A stretch of 64,000 nt of DNA. It comes from Macrolepiota albuminosa. Taxonomy: Eukaryota; Basidiomycota; Agaricomycetes; Agaricales; Agaricaceae. The DNA lies in contig JAMWFC010000132.1 in NCBI GenBank assembly GCA_027475525.1, forward strand, positions 915,074 to 979,073. Direction: 5' to 3'. Position numbers and translations under genes: made by a program. Position 1 is the stretch's first letter, and each line of letters opens with the position of its first letter. Under the pieces are notes generated by a model that was not told the DNA's origin, made no database searches, and saw only the letters and a program-made list of their open reading frames with translations. Below, in pieces: positions 1-11,829 of this stretch.

Positions 1-689
1 TAATACATTATATATATATAAATGACTTACATGATCTATAGTAAGAATGATATGTTTGAGCATGAGTACATAAATAAGAGATGGCCAGCCATCAAGAAGA
101 TCAACATCCTCTTCAATTAAATGTACTATTACTGCAGTGTTACACAGGCCGTATTTTACAGAAAGTCAAAATATACTGGTGCCAGACATACAGTCCCTCA
201 AGGAAACTGCAAAATTGTGCTGTAAGACATGTTCTCTGGTTAACAGAACTTGTAAAGCACAACACATTCTTGCAATGTGCATACCAGTCCAAAATCAGCA
301 AACATGTACTCAAGAGTATATCAAATTGTATAGGTTGATGTAACTATGAGGAGATTGTTGAACATACATTTGTTCATCCAGATAAATAAACCGCTGTTTA
401 ATTGACATAATGTATATATCAACATGCAAACACTGTGAAAGGCATCTGAATATATATAGCTATGAATGCATGTAACATAAAAGAGCATAATAAGAGTGGT
501 GCTGGTTTACTGCAGCATAATCACATCAGATAATACGATTGGTGCGTGAACTTATGAGAGGTGCAGAGCTACTATTAGCAAGTTGCATGCATGATATATT
601 GCATTTGTAATGCATGCAAGTTGCGTTTGAAATGTTGTGTACTGTGTAGAGTGGTTCAATAGTTTTTCATTGGTAAAAGAGGATCTAAT
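1..689. other. AT-rich stretch without a recognised gene
   Basis: Short overlapping reading frames (81-343) have no motif I can recognise and no codon pattern like the real genes further on. A short TA-microsatellite lies at about 10-22. I see nothing that supports a gene. Confidence 0.5.
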
Positions 690-1474
690 TGTCAGGTTCT
701 GCTGAGTTGGGGGCTTTCCAGGAAAGCAACGCCTTTACAAGGCAGACTTGATTTATGTGTACTCAGGTGTCTGGAGCTCTAGACTATGCTCCAGGGTTCA
801 AGATGTGAACAGGGAATTCCTGGAGTAAGGGACTTAGTCTGGGAATTAGGTAAAGTCAAAAGAAATTAAAGGATTAGAGTTGAGTTGGAAACCGGGGGTT
901 CTAGGATGAGACCCAGTTAGTAGAGTTTAAGTCACAAAGTGCATATCAATTTTAAGGGCATGCAAACCAGTTGAGCATGCCAGTTGAAGTGTACTAGCCA
1001 AGCGTGCCAGTCAGCGCATACTAGTCAATCAAAGGGCATGCAAATAATCAATGTAATATCAAGACTAGCAAATACAAGGGGAGGTTGCTCTATAAGTACT
1101 ATGGGATTTCCAGAATGTCTGGGGTATATTCTGGGAGGCATTGAGTAACAGAAAGGAAACTGTATACCGGGAATTGCACATGCAGGGTGCGCAATCAATT
1201 GGCACAAAGATGGGCCATGATGCATGATATGTAATGGCCGAGTTGAATAGTGTGATCCAATTGTTGATCACAGGGTGGGGGTTGTGCCTCTGGGTAGTCC
1301 CAGGATCCATGATGTGTGGTGATCAGAGGTTCTGTGTGATAGCAGGCCTTGATGCTCATGATAGCAGTGTCGGTGGTCATGATGGTAGGGGTTGTATTGT
1401 GGAATTGGAGAAGAGGTTCCAGATGGGGTTCTGGGAATGTCCTAGAGGAGTCCTGAATAGGAGGGGTTGTGACA
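690..1474 (+). mobile_element. Diverged LTR, family B, copy 1
   Basis: The stretch begins TGTCAGG and ends TGACA, the same termini as the clean solo LTR at 58886-59643. The two copies align along their length, with shared blocks around the start, the 'extra-short repeat' middle and the end. No 5-bp target duplication flanks this copy (CTAAT on the left, TCACC on the right), so it may be the 5' LTR of a decayed element or a solo LTR with a rearranged edge. It is AT-shifted relative to the other copy, with many C-to-T and G-to-A type differences, which fits old age. Confidence 0.7.
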
Positions 1475-2167
1475 TCACCTCCTCCTCAGCACCAAGACCC
1501 TCCGAGATGCGTATTGCTGGGGCCCGGTCTGGGGGCCCAAGCATGGAAGCTGGCACATGTTCTGACATGTATTGAAAAAAAAAATTTACTGTCAAATCCA
1601 ACCATGTCGTGCATGCCAACACATTTTCTGATGCTGCCTCCTACCAACAAAGTTGCATCTCTGGTCGCATGGGAGGCCTGGAATGCAAAGTACTGGTGCC
1701 AGCTTGACTATGAGCGCATGGCAGTGCTAGTCCAATGTGAGTTTATCCATGCTTGTCCTGCTTACTGCGACTGACTTCCCTTTCTCAGAACAATGCCACA
1801 CTTCTGCTCCAGAGGCAGGTCCTAGCCATCTTCTGGAGCCCCACCTCAAGACAAGCCTGCTTGGTCTTCCCAGGCCAATTCTCAAACCTGCTCCTGAGGC
1901 AGGTCCCAGTCATCTTATGCCTGCCTTGGCATGGATAACTGTGAGCTCTCCTCATTCCTGCCCTCCTTTGTGACCTCGCCTTGTGGCCCCTTGCTTTTGT
2001 CACTCTGACATGGTCACAGGAACCATCTCAGTGGTCCTGGACAATCAGAGAATCTTGTGAGGAGATGCCTTGCAGAAGGCATTTGAGAGGGCTCTGGAGA
2101 GGCCCCAGAGTCTATCTCCCCACACGTGGTGCAGCCAGAGAACATGGTAGCACCTAATGAAGAAGTC
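1475..2167 (+). other. Possible internal remnant of a family-B LTR element
   Basis: This directly follows the LTR-like block. A 101-codon frame (1469-1774) starts just at the LTR edge and has a plausible but unrecognised composition (a Pro-rich start, then W/C-containing helix-like sequence). If 690-1474 is a 5' LTR, this would be the Gag start of that element. I recognise no protease or RT motif downstream, so the assignment rests on position only. Confidence 0.25.
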
Positions 2168-2430
2168 ATTGAGGAAGACCTTGATGCTGGTTCCCACAGT
2201 CAAAACAATGCTGTGGAAAAGGATGTCAAACTCAATTTTTCTTTCATGTATGATAAAATTGTTGAGGAAAATCTTGGCACTAGTTTTGCCTGTCAGGGCT
2301 GTAGAAAAAAATGTGATACTCAATTTTTCTTTCACGGTTTAGAAAAAGTTCTTGGCAAAGGTCTCAGCACTGGTTTCCAGTTAGGGACAAGGGTAAAGAG
2401 GATGTGAGACTCCATTTTTGTTCCACGGGA
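2168..2430. repeat. Three degenerate ~90-bp tandem units
   Basis: Three consecutive blocks, starting near 2168, 2262 and 2347, share the order 'ttgaggaa..cttg', 'ggaaaa/gtaaag', 'gat..actc' and a closing 'caatttttctttca'-like segment. The units have drifted strongly. They give an open frame (2126-2407) that repeats itself weakly at protein level, but I would not call it a gene. Confidence 0.5.
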
Positions 2431-4488
2431 TACTGGTCAATGAAAATTTAATGGTATTGTCTTGTTTTTTGTCTTTGTACAAAATTAAGGCAGCCAAATG
2501 CAGTGTGCAAACCTTAAACCCTTGTGGAATCATAGATTCCATATCTAATGCTCTGACCTTAGTCAGAGGGGGGTTTAAAAACTTCATACAAGCAGTAGGT
2601 CTAGTTTACATAGCCAATTGGCACTAAGATTGGCTGGCAAGCCATGATCTCCGTGGCCATGGACCTTTTCTCCTCCTTTTTTGTTTTCTTCTCTTATTCA
2701 CTTAATTTTTAGATTCAAATAAGTGACATTTATCATCGAAATTTGAAAAACCCTTCTCCTGATCGTATAGTTTGCTTCACTACATTTTTTGTAATCTCCT
2801 CAATCATGAATACATTGCCCTATGATTGTTTCCTAAATGTGTTGCACATTGCCCTGGTCCGCTTAAGAGTTGATCCTATCTTTTTAACCACCTTTTCACA
2901 ACAATTGCTCAATGGTAAAGAAATGTCACCTTCATTGACACTTAGCCTTGAGTCCCAACTTTGGATGCTGGAAAAATCCACACCACTAAAACTTCTTGCA
3001 CCTGATGTACAGTTTCTACCAGATTTCTCAGAACAAGCTCACCATTCAATTTTGAAACGCGCTACTGGAAAATTAACCTGTCAACCACTGAACAGATGCT
3101 ATAAAAATTGTCAATATAATCACCAATGCCTTCCATTCCTCAACATATTTAACATTGTTTATTACAATGCAAGGTGCCAATTTATGACATTTTGTGAAAA
3201 GCCTACAACAAACATTCTACAAACCACCATTGTCCAATTCTTGGAGTGAAGTCCAACTTCACAATCCAAATAAACCAGGGAGCGATTCCCAAATGTGCTG
3301 CCAATTTGTGCAATGACTCAATCAACTCCACACTCCACACTCCAAGCACAGTAATTAAAACATTTCCATTTTGTCAAAGCTTCAAAACAACAAAGGCAAT
3401 CAATGCATGGATTTCCAGAAATGCCTGCACAAATAAGATTGTGACTGGTCGCACAAGCAAGAGGAGTCAAACAGTTTTTCACACCAGTACTATCAAGCCA
3501 CTCCTACATAAGTCGTGTTTGCATTTCAAACAATGTGGTCCTCCCAACCATACATATCATTTGATTGACTGAAGTCAAACATGCGAGTTGATTTGTTTTG
3601 AACAAAATGCCATCCTTAATTTGTTTCTAATGACAGCAGCAGGCGTTTCATACTTGCCAAAATGCTTACCTTGGTGTAACAATGACAAATGAGGTAGTAT
3701 ATCACTGGTCGACACAAATGCAACTTGCATGTCATTATTGTTTCCAAAAGCAACATTTCAAATCCTTTTTTCTGATCAACCTCTAAAAGAGAACATGTGA
3801 GTGTATAGTATTCATCTCAATGCCTCAAAGAAGATAGGAAGATTCTCCAAATCCTGTCAACCACATTTTGGCAAACCATTGTACATTGATATTTATAGGA
3901 CATATGTAACAATGTGCTCAACTTTGTAGGCAAAATTGGTGTGTGATTGATGCAATGCCTATTCAATGTCCATTATAATTGACGTTGAAAGGCAAAAAAA
4001 ATGATGCACTCTTCAATGTTATAATTTGCACCTAGCAAACACTCAATATTCACAACACTGTCCTCAGACATGTCTAGCTGAGGCATTTCACCCAAAGTAT
4101 TGACTTGGCCCAATACCTGTGTGAAGAACCTCAAAGCTTGACTGAGAACAAAGACGTGGACATGGTAGTCAATTGTATGAGAGGCCTTGACAACTACGTT
4201 TTGGTCACCAAAGATAAAGAGGGCTGGATTGTTTACATTTGCCAGGAGAGGTTTAATTTTGGTCATGGTAACCATCAAAGAAGAAGAACAAAACTTGGTT
4301 TCAAAACCCCTGTCATGATTCATGATTTTTTGGTTTCAGTCCTCCTAAATAAACCTTGCAAGGCAACAATGAACTGCAAAAACACAATGAATTTCAACAA
4401 CACCGCTCAACGACAAGTTAATAGTTGCTGGAGACCAAACCATGAGTTTTCAATTTTTATGCAGGTCTCATCAGCAAATAAACTAAAA
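2431..4488. other. Old, AT-rich sequence without a recognisable gene
   Basis: Several medium frames are present (2743-3249, 3246-3572, 4105-4740 on plus; 3973-4323 on minus) but none shows a known domain. The minus frame 3973-4323 has a protein-like composition and could be a relic exon. The end of the 4105-4740 frame is claimed by the F-box-like pseudogene listed next. Confidence 0.35.
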
Positions 4489-5856
4489 ATGTCAGAAGAA
4501 GGCTTCAAAGTGGCAACCTACTGTTCAATCAGTTCTGACATTCACAGTTTGATCCTGAACCATCTAAATCTCTATGATCAGGCAAATTTGCTAAGAACAC
4601 ACAGCATATTGCACTGCAAAGTTCAACAGCATGTCGCTCGTATCATAGCCATGACTTTTTATTCTCTGAGATTCAACGTAGCTCACATCTTAACCACTTT
4701 GGAAAATGTAGAGGGCATTATATTTGGCTCCCTAGTTTGATCATTACTCAATTGCTGACACTTCAAACTCCAGAGTCTCAATGTCATTGTTCCTTGCCAC
4801 TATGTGAATAGATTTATCAAAACAATGTGAGAAACCTATTTCTTGACCATGCACTCCCAAATTCACTTGTCTATGCTGTCTTTACCAAATGTGTGCAATG
4901 TGGTCAAACTCTCAGGGCAACTTGCACCCCTCAACATTGTAATAACACATTTGAAATAGGGTTTGAAACCCCTGTTTTCCTTGCATTCATCGGCAACAAT
5001 GAATTACCTCACGAAGAGGGAAATCTATTGTTTATCAAAATGTCCTTAATTTCATGTCCTTTAGATCTCTGATCTGGAATGCAACCAAATTCACATTGTG
5101 CCTTGCCAAATATGAAAACTGGGGTTATTCTTGTTACAGAATGCTGGTAAATTGGTCTGATTTTAAAGACCATATATGCAGAGTCGATTCCAATTGTCCA
5201 AAAACCCTGCGCTGGTTAAGGGATGGCTGTCAGGGGACCCCTCATTTCTTCTTTTTCTCACTCCTTATTCCTTCACTCTCCCTTCATTAATTCTCTTATT
5301 TCTTCTGACATTATTTCATTTTACTGTTTCTATTCTTTCAACACTATTTGTTAGTACTACTCTCAGCCCTTGAGGTGCTCTGGTTCTTTAGCTACTATTC
5401 AGACAAGTGTGGGCCCTTCAGCACCACTTCCAGACTGCTTATATAAGCCAGAGTTTGCCTTTCTGACTTCTAAAGTCCAGAGTTTTCCTGCCTTGTTTGC
5501 ACAGTTGTTTGGTTAGTCAATTTTCAAGTTTTTAAGGTTTTGTTGTACTGTACAGTTGTTTCCCATGCTTTAGAAGCCCCAGAAGCATCCAACCTGGCAT
5601 AGGGAATCCCTAGACTTGTTCTCTTTGGATCTTCCTCTGCTAGGTAAGTAGTTATTATGATATTGTCAGTACATACTCTAATACACTTTGGATCTCCCTC
5701 TGCCAGCTGTGTGACTGAGCCACAGCCTCTAGAGGTCGCCCTTACAATGGCAGTGAATTCTGGTTGTTGTTGGGCGATGAATCAAACATTATTCTTGATT
5801 CAAACAGTGGATTTGATGTATTCATTGATTGGCAGTTGAATGGCAGTGTTACTTAA
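4489..5856 (+). pseudogene. F-box/nucleotidyltransferase-like pseudogene, split by a solo LTR
   Basis: Pieces of one protein follow one another in changing frames. First is an F-box-like helix (residues like 'LILNHLNLYDQANLL', ~4540-4600) followed by a helix ending 'IIFGSLV', which resembles the 'vISGSaal' box of a common agaricomycete family. Next come 'SATMNYLTKREIYCL' (~4988-5033), matching that family's 'StavMNYLT' box, and a Cys-rich tail 'CRVDSNCPKTLRWLRDG' (5180-5227). The coding sense resumes after the LTR at 5752 and stops at 5854-5856. Several in-frame stops and shifts show the gene is dead. The family match is from memory of sequence patterns; such proteins combine an N-terminal F-box with a nucleotidyltransferase-like fold of unknown role. 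Confidence 0.5.
5228..5746 (+). mobile_element. Solo LTR, family A, copy 1, with 5-bp target duplication
   Basis: It starts TGTCAGGGG and ends CCCTTACA, and is flanked on both sides by ATGGC (5223-5227 and 5747-5751). A TATA-like 'ttatataagcc' lies at ~5438-5449. Its removal restores the reading frame of the F-box-like pseudogene across the junction, so the gene was probably still readable when the element inserted. The internal part was lost by LTR-LTR recombination. Other copies are at 11332-11829, 57549-57946 and 58290-58510. Confidence 0.93.
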
Positions 5857-6057
5857 TTTTTTTATTAAACAAACGTGCACAACAACATCTTGGCAAAATA
5901 TGAAAATGTAAATGTAAAAGCGCCTCTCAAAAGTAGTGGGCAGTGCGGCTGCAGGGCGCCCTTCAAACATTATCTGCACTGTGAAGTCTGTCCTTCCCTT
6001 ACTTGACCATGGAAATTCTGTGGTCAGGTGGTGGTATCGAATCAAGAGCATTTTTTG

Positions 6058-6868
6058 CTTGAATGTTTGAACTCCCACACAATCTCCACTTTTGCAATAA
6101 CACATCCACCAGCACAGGAAAACATTATCACATCCAATTTATGAGACTCGCAATGGTAGAAAAAGTCAAGCAGCACCCGCACCATTCATAACACTCTTTG
6201 GCAGTTGTTTCTATCTATTTGTGCAACATGTGTGGCTTGCACTTTAGTTCTTTGGGATTTTGTAGAAGGTCAGCATCCTCCATTCATATATTCACCCTGA
6301 AAATTACCAGCCTTGCAAGCACAAAGATGGGAGTGATGTTGTTTCCCCTGGTTGATCTCTGTTTGTTTTTCATCAGCTTTGACTTGAATGAATTACTAAC
6401 TTACACACAGATGCTCGTGCCCTAGTTTGTCTTCAGCAGACCACACCAACCGCTATCTCATTCCCTTCTCCTACGTCACAGATCTGAAACACTACCACAG
6501 ATACGAGTCACCTTCTAGAAAGTTGTTTGGCAATCCGGCCTCCAAGGCGACGTGTGGTACCAAAGAGCTGTATATTGATAGTTATGAATGGTATAGGTTT
6601 TCTTTTGTGCCCTTGTGAGGATGCTGATTTGGGGGAATAACTATGCATTTAATTGCCCAAATACCAGTCAAGATGCAAATGCTATCAATACCAGTTGTAG
6701 AAACACTTATTTATTCAATGAGCAGTTCCTATTATTGTTCGATCAGTGTATGTTTGTTGCCCTGATCTTACTCTATCATTCTAGGATTCTGCCCAGGATG
6801 TATGATGCTTCATATTGCCTTTTGAAGAGTGCGGTCATCCAAGTGAAGGTTGCTATATTAAAGTAAAT
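6058..6868. other. Segmental duplication 1, copy A, left part
   Basis: This matches 40238-41616 with a few internal deletions; for example, copy B has extra sequence where this copy passes from the 'ggtcagca' block straight to the 'accagccttgcaag' block. One conserved reading frame shared by both copies ends 'YRFSFVPL' and stops (here 6579-6618, there near 41381), which suggests a relic coding exon on plus. On minus, a second shared frame (copy B 40187-40405) is also gene-like. I recognise neither. The duplication is interrupted at 6868 by the LINE and resumes at 15414. Confidence 0.8.
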
Positions 6869-7187
6869 TTCTTTTTTTTTTTTTTTTGGTGGTATTGCTG
6901 TAGTTTACGGACAGTTCACAAAGTCAACCTCATGTAAACTAGGATAATTTTATTTTGTATTCTTCATTGGAAACTCTCTGTTTCTGGAGCCACCCTGGTG
7001 GAAATGCCTTTACACACTGCGTGTGGGGCTCATTACCCAATACCTACTAAAACCACAGTAATTTTTCTCCATGACTTGAGGGGGTCGAAATCATCTGGCA
7101 GCAGGTTTGTCCATGTGTTTTTTACTAACTTTGACCCTAAGGCTATTCTCCCAAACCTGTGTCTATCTGTAGCCAGGCAGTCTAATT

Positions 7188-10100
7188 TTATCTTCCTACT
7201 AATTTAAGTCTGTTCAATATTTCCTCTTTTGTGAGAGGTCTCTCTGAGTCTGACTCTCTCATGATTCTCCATTTACATCTTAGGCACCATATCGTATACA
7301 TCGCTTCTGCTATGATTATTTTCCTGAATCTTCTCATGCCTTTATTGCCTTTCCTATCTTTCTTTATTAGGGAGCACCCTAGCTGGTCTTCCAGAGATGG
7401 CTTTGCAAAATCTATGCCCCCTTTCATGAAGAGGCACCTTGTAAGTTCCCAGACTGTTTCCTGGCCTGATGCTTTGCATTCTATGAGTATATGCTCCAGA
7501 GTTTCTGTGACTCCGCACCAGAGGCATGTTGCTCTGTTCTTGTGTCCTTCTATATTTTCCCAGTACCTCCCCAGTTTGTATCTATTGTGCATGGCTTTCC
7601 ATAAGAAAGCTCTGATAGGCTTTGATAGGTCCTTGTCTCTCAGGGATTTCCATATTATCTCATCTGTTGGCATCTTCCTGTACCTTAATTTTGCTGCCCA
7701 TCTCGTCATATTTAGGTGTGTTGCAGTGCCTTTCCTTTCTGGTGTTGGTTTAGCTTCTAAAATCCCCTTGTAAGCCAGGGCTTTCGTAACTGTTGAAAGT
7801 TTTGCTTCTGTTTAGAAGAAACTGGGGGGGCTATCCATGTTTATCTCGTCCTTCTGGCTCCTATGTTTGCTAGTATGTCTGCCTCTTCATTTCCTTGGAT
7901 TCCTGTGTGGCCTTTGACTTTATTCAGCAGTGTTATTCTGGATTTTTCTCTCATGCAGGCCACAATTTGTTTCATTATGTCTTTATTTGCCGCACCAATC
8001 CAGCTTTTGTTCTCCCTTCTGTCTAGGTTTTTTGTCAAATTGTCCAGCATTATTTGCAAGTCGCTTCTGATAAGGACAGCTTAGTCCTTTGGTATTGCTT
8101 GTATTGCTGCCAGTATTGCCACCACTTTGCCAGCATTGTTTGTTTGCGCTAGGTGGCTCAGTAGCCTTATTGCCCTGTTCCTTGGGTCATCTTCCTCAAA
8201 CCATATACCAGCCCCTGCTGCTGGGTTCCCCTCTCTGTCTTTTATGCATGATCCGTCGGTGAAGATAGTTATCAGTATTGGGGGGGTGCTGTAGTTTCTT
8301 TTGTAGGTTATACTCTTGTTATTCGGCGCTTCTGGTTCCACAAAAACTTGGAAGCCATCTTTCAGGGAATTTTTTATTGTAAGGTTCATGTCAAAGGCTA
8401 TTGTGGTTTCATCAGGTATGAGTGCTTGTTCTTCTTCACTTATGGCATGATCTGTGTCTGTTTCTTCAGAATTCTATTCTTTTCATAGCTTCATCCAGAA
8501 AGTGCATGCTGTTTTGCTGTACTTATGGGGGTTTCCGCACTCCTTCCTTCTAAGGGTCTTACACGTTTTGCATGCGCAGTTCTTGCATGCTTTGTGGGAG
8601 TTGTTTTCTGTGTCATTTAGCTTTAGGAAGATCCCCAGTTCTACCATGTCTCCTACTGTTTGGACATTGTATGTTTTCCTTATGCATTTCATTGTAGCAG
8701 AGTTGATTTTAAAGTTCTTCAGGTGTTCCATATCAGGGTGGTGCCATATCAGCATCTTTTTTTAGGCTTTTTGCCAAAAGTATGGGGTGGAAGGTGACAT
8801 GGTGTTTTTTCACTACTTTTAGCATTCTCTGAAGGTTTGGTAGCAGGTCAGCACCTGGCACTCTTGTATCTATCTTAGTTGTCTGGATGAACGCGCTTAC
8901 TAGTGCATTCTCATCAACTTAGCTTGAGGTAACGTTTCACTTTCATTATCTCAATAGCTTCATTCCTTATTGTCAGGTCCAGGACCTTCTTCCCCCCTTT
9001 CTCTAGAGGGCAGCATAGTGTGGTCATACCTATTGTTGGATGTGTTTTCCTGTTCCATAAGAAGTCTCATATCATTTTTGTGAGGAGGTCTTCCACATGT
9101 CATGGCATACCTTGGACACTTGTCTGGTATTGAGTTCTGCCTCCTACCACCATCCCCACAATTAGTCTCTTCCCTTCAATTGAGGGGTTGCTTTTCTTCC
9201 ATCATTTAAGATCCTTTGCTACTGCTTCTATTGTGGGTGTCTATACACTTACATTGTCAACACCATTCCCTACAAAAGCTTCTAGGAGTCTTGTTGCCTC
9301 TCTGTTGCATGCAATTTTGATGTCTAGGGGGATTGTTGGGTCTGAGAGTTTGGATTTTCTTGTTAGAATCAAGTTTTGTCAGTGCTCCTGTGACTCTATC
9401 AGGATTATGACTGTTTTAGGTATGTTGAATTTTGCTATAGACGCTTGGCACCAGCATCTTAGTATTTTCTGTAGATCCTGGAAACTGTCTTCTTCTGCCA
9501 GGTAAACTGTTGTATCATCAGCGAATAAAGTTGCTATGAGTCGTTCCAGTTCCCTCTTTATTTTTATGCCTTTGAGCTTTGAGGACCTCAGCATCTGGGC
9601 TAAGGATTTGATTGCTATGTTGAAAAGTAGACAGGAAAGGGGGTCTCCCTGACGTACCCCTCTTTTTACCTTGAAACTCTTACTTACTTCTTTGTTCAGT
9701 ATAACTTTGGTATTCACATCAGTGTACAAGGCTTTTACTAAGTTGATATATTCGTCTGGTATCCTAAACCTCCTCATTGAGGCCCACAGGAAATCGTGGA
9801 GTATTCTATTGTATGCCTTTTCTTGGTCAAGGCACACCATCATTCTATTTGTTCCAGTAATCTTGCACCATTCTATCGTGGTGTGTGCCAGTTCAGTCTG
9901 GTCTTCAATCTTTTGCCCTTTCATAAAACCAGCTTAGTCACCATATATTATATTTTGTGCTACATTGCTTAGTCTCAGCAATAAGGCTTTTGTCAGGATC
10001 TTTTAATCCGTGTTCAGAACAGTTATTGGATGGTAGTTTCCAATGTTTGTCTTGTCTCCTTTCTTGTATATTGGGCATAGCCAGCCTTCAGCAAAGCCTG

Positions 10101-11331
10101 TGCCATATATTATTCCATGTTCCTGGATGTCTTGGAAGACCCTAGTCAGTGTGTCTAAAATGTCAAAACCTGGTTTTTCCTCTTCTTGTCTGTCTTCAAA
10201 ACGGCTTCCTAGCTCTTTCCATAGCTCATATATGATTCCATCAAGGCCTGCAGCTTTCCCGTTCTTTAATTTGTCTATTGCCACCTTTACTTTGTCTCTC
10301 GTTATAGTTGATCCCAGTCCTTGCTTCTGATCTTTGGACAGCTCCTTATCAATTTTCTTGAGCACTTTTTTCATCCTTTTCTCATGTGCTCTGCAGTTTG
10401 TTGGCTATCCGTCCTCCTGCAAGGTCTCATGGTGCTTCCTTGCTATTTCAGCCATCTTAGCTGACTTCCTCTCTAGAGTGTCTTCATTGGGGATTGGCTT
10501 TTGTAGGGTGGCAATTAAGTCTCTTGTCTTTTGTTCTTTGTTTAAGTTGATCCATGGCTTTGATATAGTTTCTCTGGTCAGTTATGAGGTCGTTGTCATG
10601 GTATCCCTCACTTTAGCAAATCATCACATTTCTAGGTCCTTAATTCTTTTGTCAAGTATCACTATTTCTTCTCTTTTGGAGTCCTCATCTGATTGCGCAT
10701 TATCCAGGGTTCTGCTTCTGTCTCTCTTTAGCACCTCAATGTCTTTGATTATTATGGGTTTGAGTTCCTTCAATCTGGATCGGACCGCCTCTAGCATTTT
10801 GTTCTTGAAGCGTTTATGAAGGCATTGTAGGTTCATCTCCTTGGTCCTTTTATATTTGCAGCTCTTTAGTTTCTCTTGGTATTCCATTCCCATCTTCTCC
10901 AGGGTGTCTAAGAGTTTATTATCTTCCATGATCAGAACCGGCATGGCATATTGATCTTCCCCCATAGATGGTTGCCATGGGTTTAGTATCATCATTGAGG
11001 CCATTGAGTGGTCTGTGTTTATACCTGTTCTATCTATCCTCCAGTTCTAGCTGTATGGTAGTAGGTTTTCTTTTAGATATATCCTATCTATTCTCAATTG
11101 GATCAGGTGGTTCATTACATGGTATGAGAAGTCCACTATTGTTGGGTTTTCTCTCTGCCATCTGTCCACTAAACCTCATTGCTCCCCATTTGCTTTTACC
11201 TTTCATTTGGTTGGGTGTGGGGTCACTTGGATTGTTTATGTTGTTTGCAGGTGGCCTCATCTCTCTAGTATTCTCTCTGTTCCCCCCTTTAGCTTGGTGT
11301 CTCCCAGGAGTGTTCTGGGGTTGCTTGTCAC
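7188..11331 (-). pseudogene. LINE ORF2 remnant: endonuclease end, RT, RNase H
   Basis: From high to low coordinate: an endonuclease C-terminal remnant ('IDRIYLKENLLPYS', 'TGINTDHSM', ~10990-11110); a linker (10624-11004); an RT N-part with 'NGKAAGLDGI' and 'NYHPITVLNTD' (10003-10374); RT catalytic blocks 'LDQEKAYNRI', 'GVRQGDPLSCLLFN' and 'TLFADDTTVYL' (9379-9924); RNase H starting 'IFTDGS' (8081-8389) and ending 'KGHTGIQGNEEADILAN' (7841-8059); and a C-terminal 'CLWCG...ETLEHILIEC' zinc-type motif (7188-7709). The RT FADD motif and RNase H acidic residues survive, but stops and frame changes separate nearly every block. Most of the endonuclease is missing: the ORF1-side sequence joins almost directly to its last ~40 residues. 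Confidence 0.88.
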
Positions 11332-11829
11332 TGTCAGGGGACTCCTCATTTCTTCCTTTTCTCACTCCTTATCTCTTCACTCTTCCTTCATTAATTCTCT
11401 TATTTCTTCTGACATTATTTCATTTTACTGTTTCTATTCTTTCAACACTATTTGTTAGTACTACTCTCAGCCCTTGAGGTGCTCTGGTTCTTTAGCTACT
11501 ATTCAGACAAGTGTGGGCCCTTCAGCACCACTTCCAGACTGCTTATATAAGCCAGAGTTTGCCAGAGTTTGCCCCTTATTTGTGCAATTGTTTGTGTAGG
11601 CAATTTTTGAGTTTTTAAGGTTTTGTTGTACTGTACAGTTGTTTCCCATGCTTCAGAGGCCCCAGAAGCATCCAACCTGGCATAGGGAATCCCTAGACTT
11701 GTTCTCTTTGGATCTCCCTCTGCCAGATGAGTAGCTACCTTGATATTGTCAGTATATATTCTAATACACTTTGGATCTCCCTTTGCCAGCTGTGTGACTG
11801 AGCCACAGCCTCTAGAGGTCGCCCTTACA
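11332..11829 (+). mobile_element. Solo LTR, family A, copy 2, with 5-bp target duplication
   Basis: It begins TGTCAGGGG and ends CCCTTACA, flanked by GTCAC on both sides (11327-11331, 11830-11834). It lies inside LINE coding sequence, so it is younger than the LINE insertion. It is very similar to copy 1, differing by small indels around the 'gccagagtttg' repeat (duplicated here at ~11552-11573). Confidence 0.95.

Noticed and set aside
2743..3249. 168-codon plus frame as a gene
   Set aside because: No domain, no plausible start context and composition like the surrounding AT-rich DNA.
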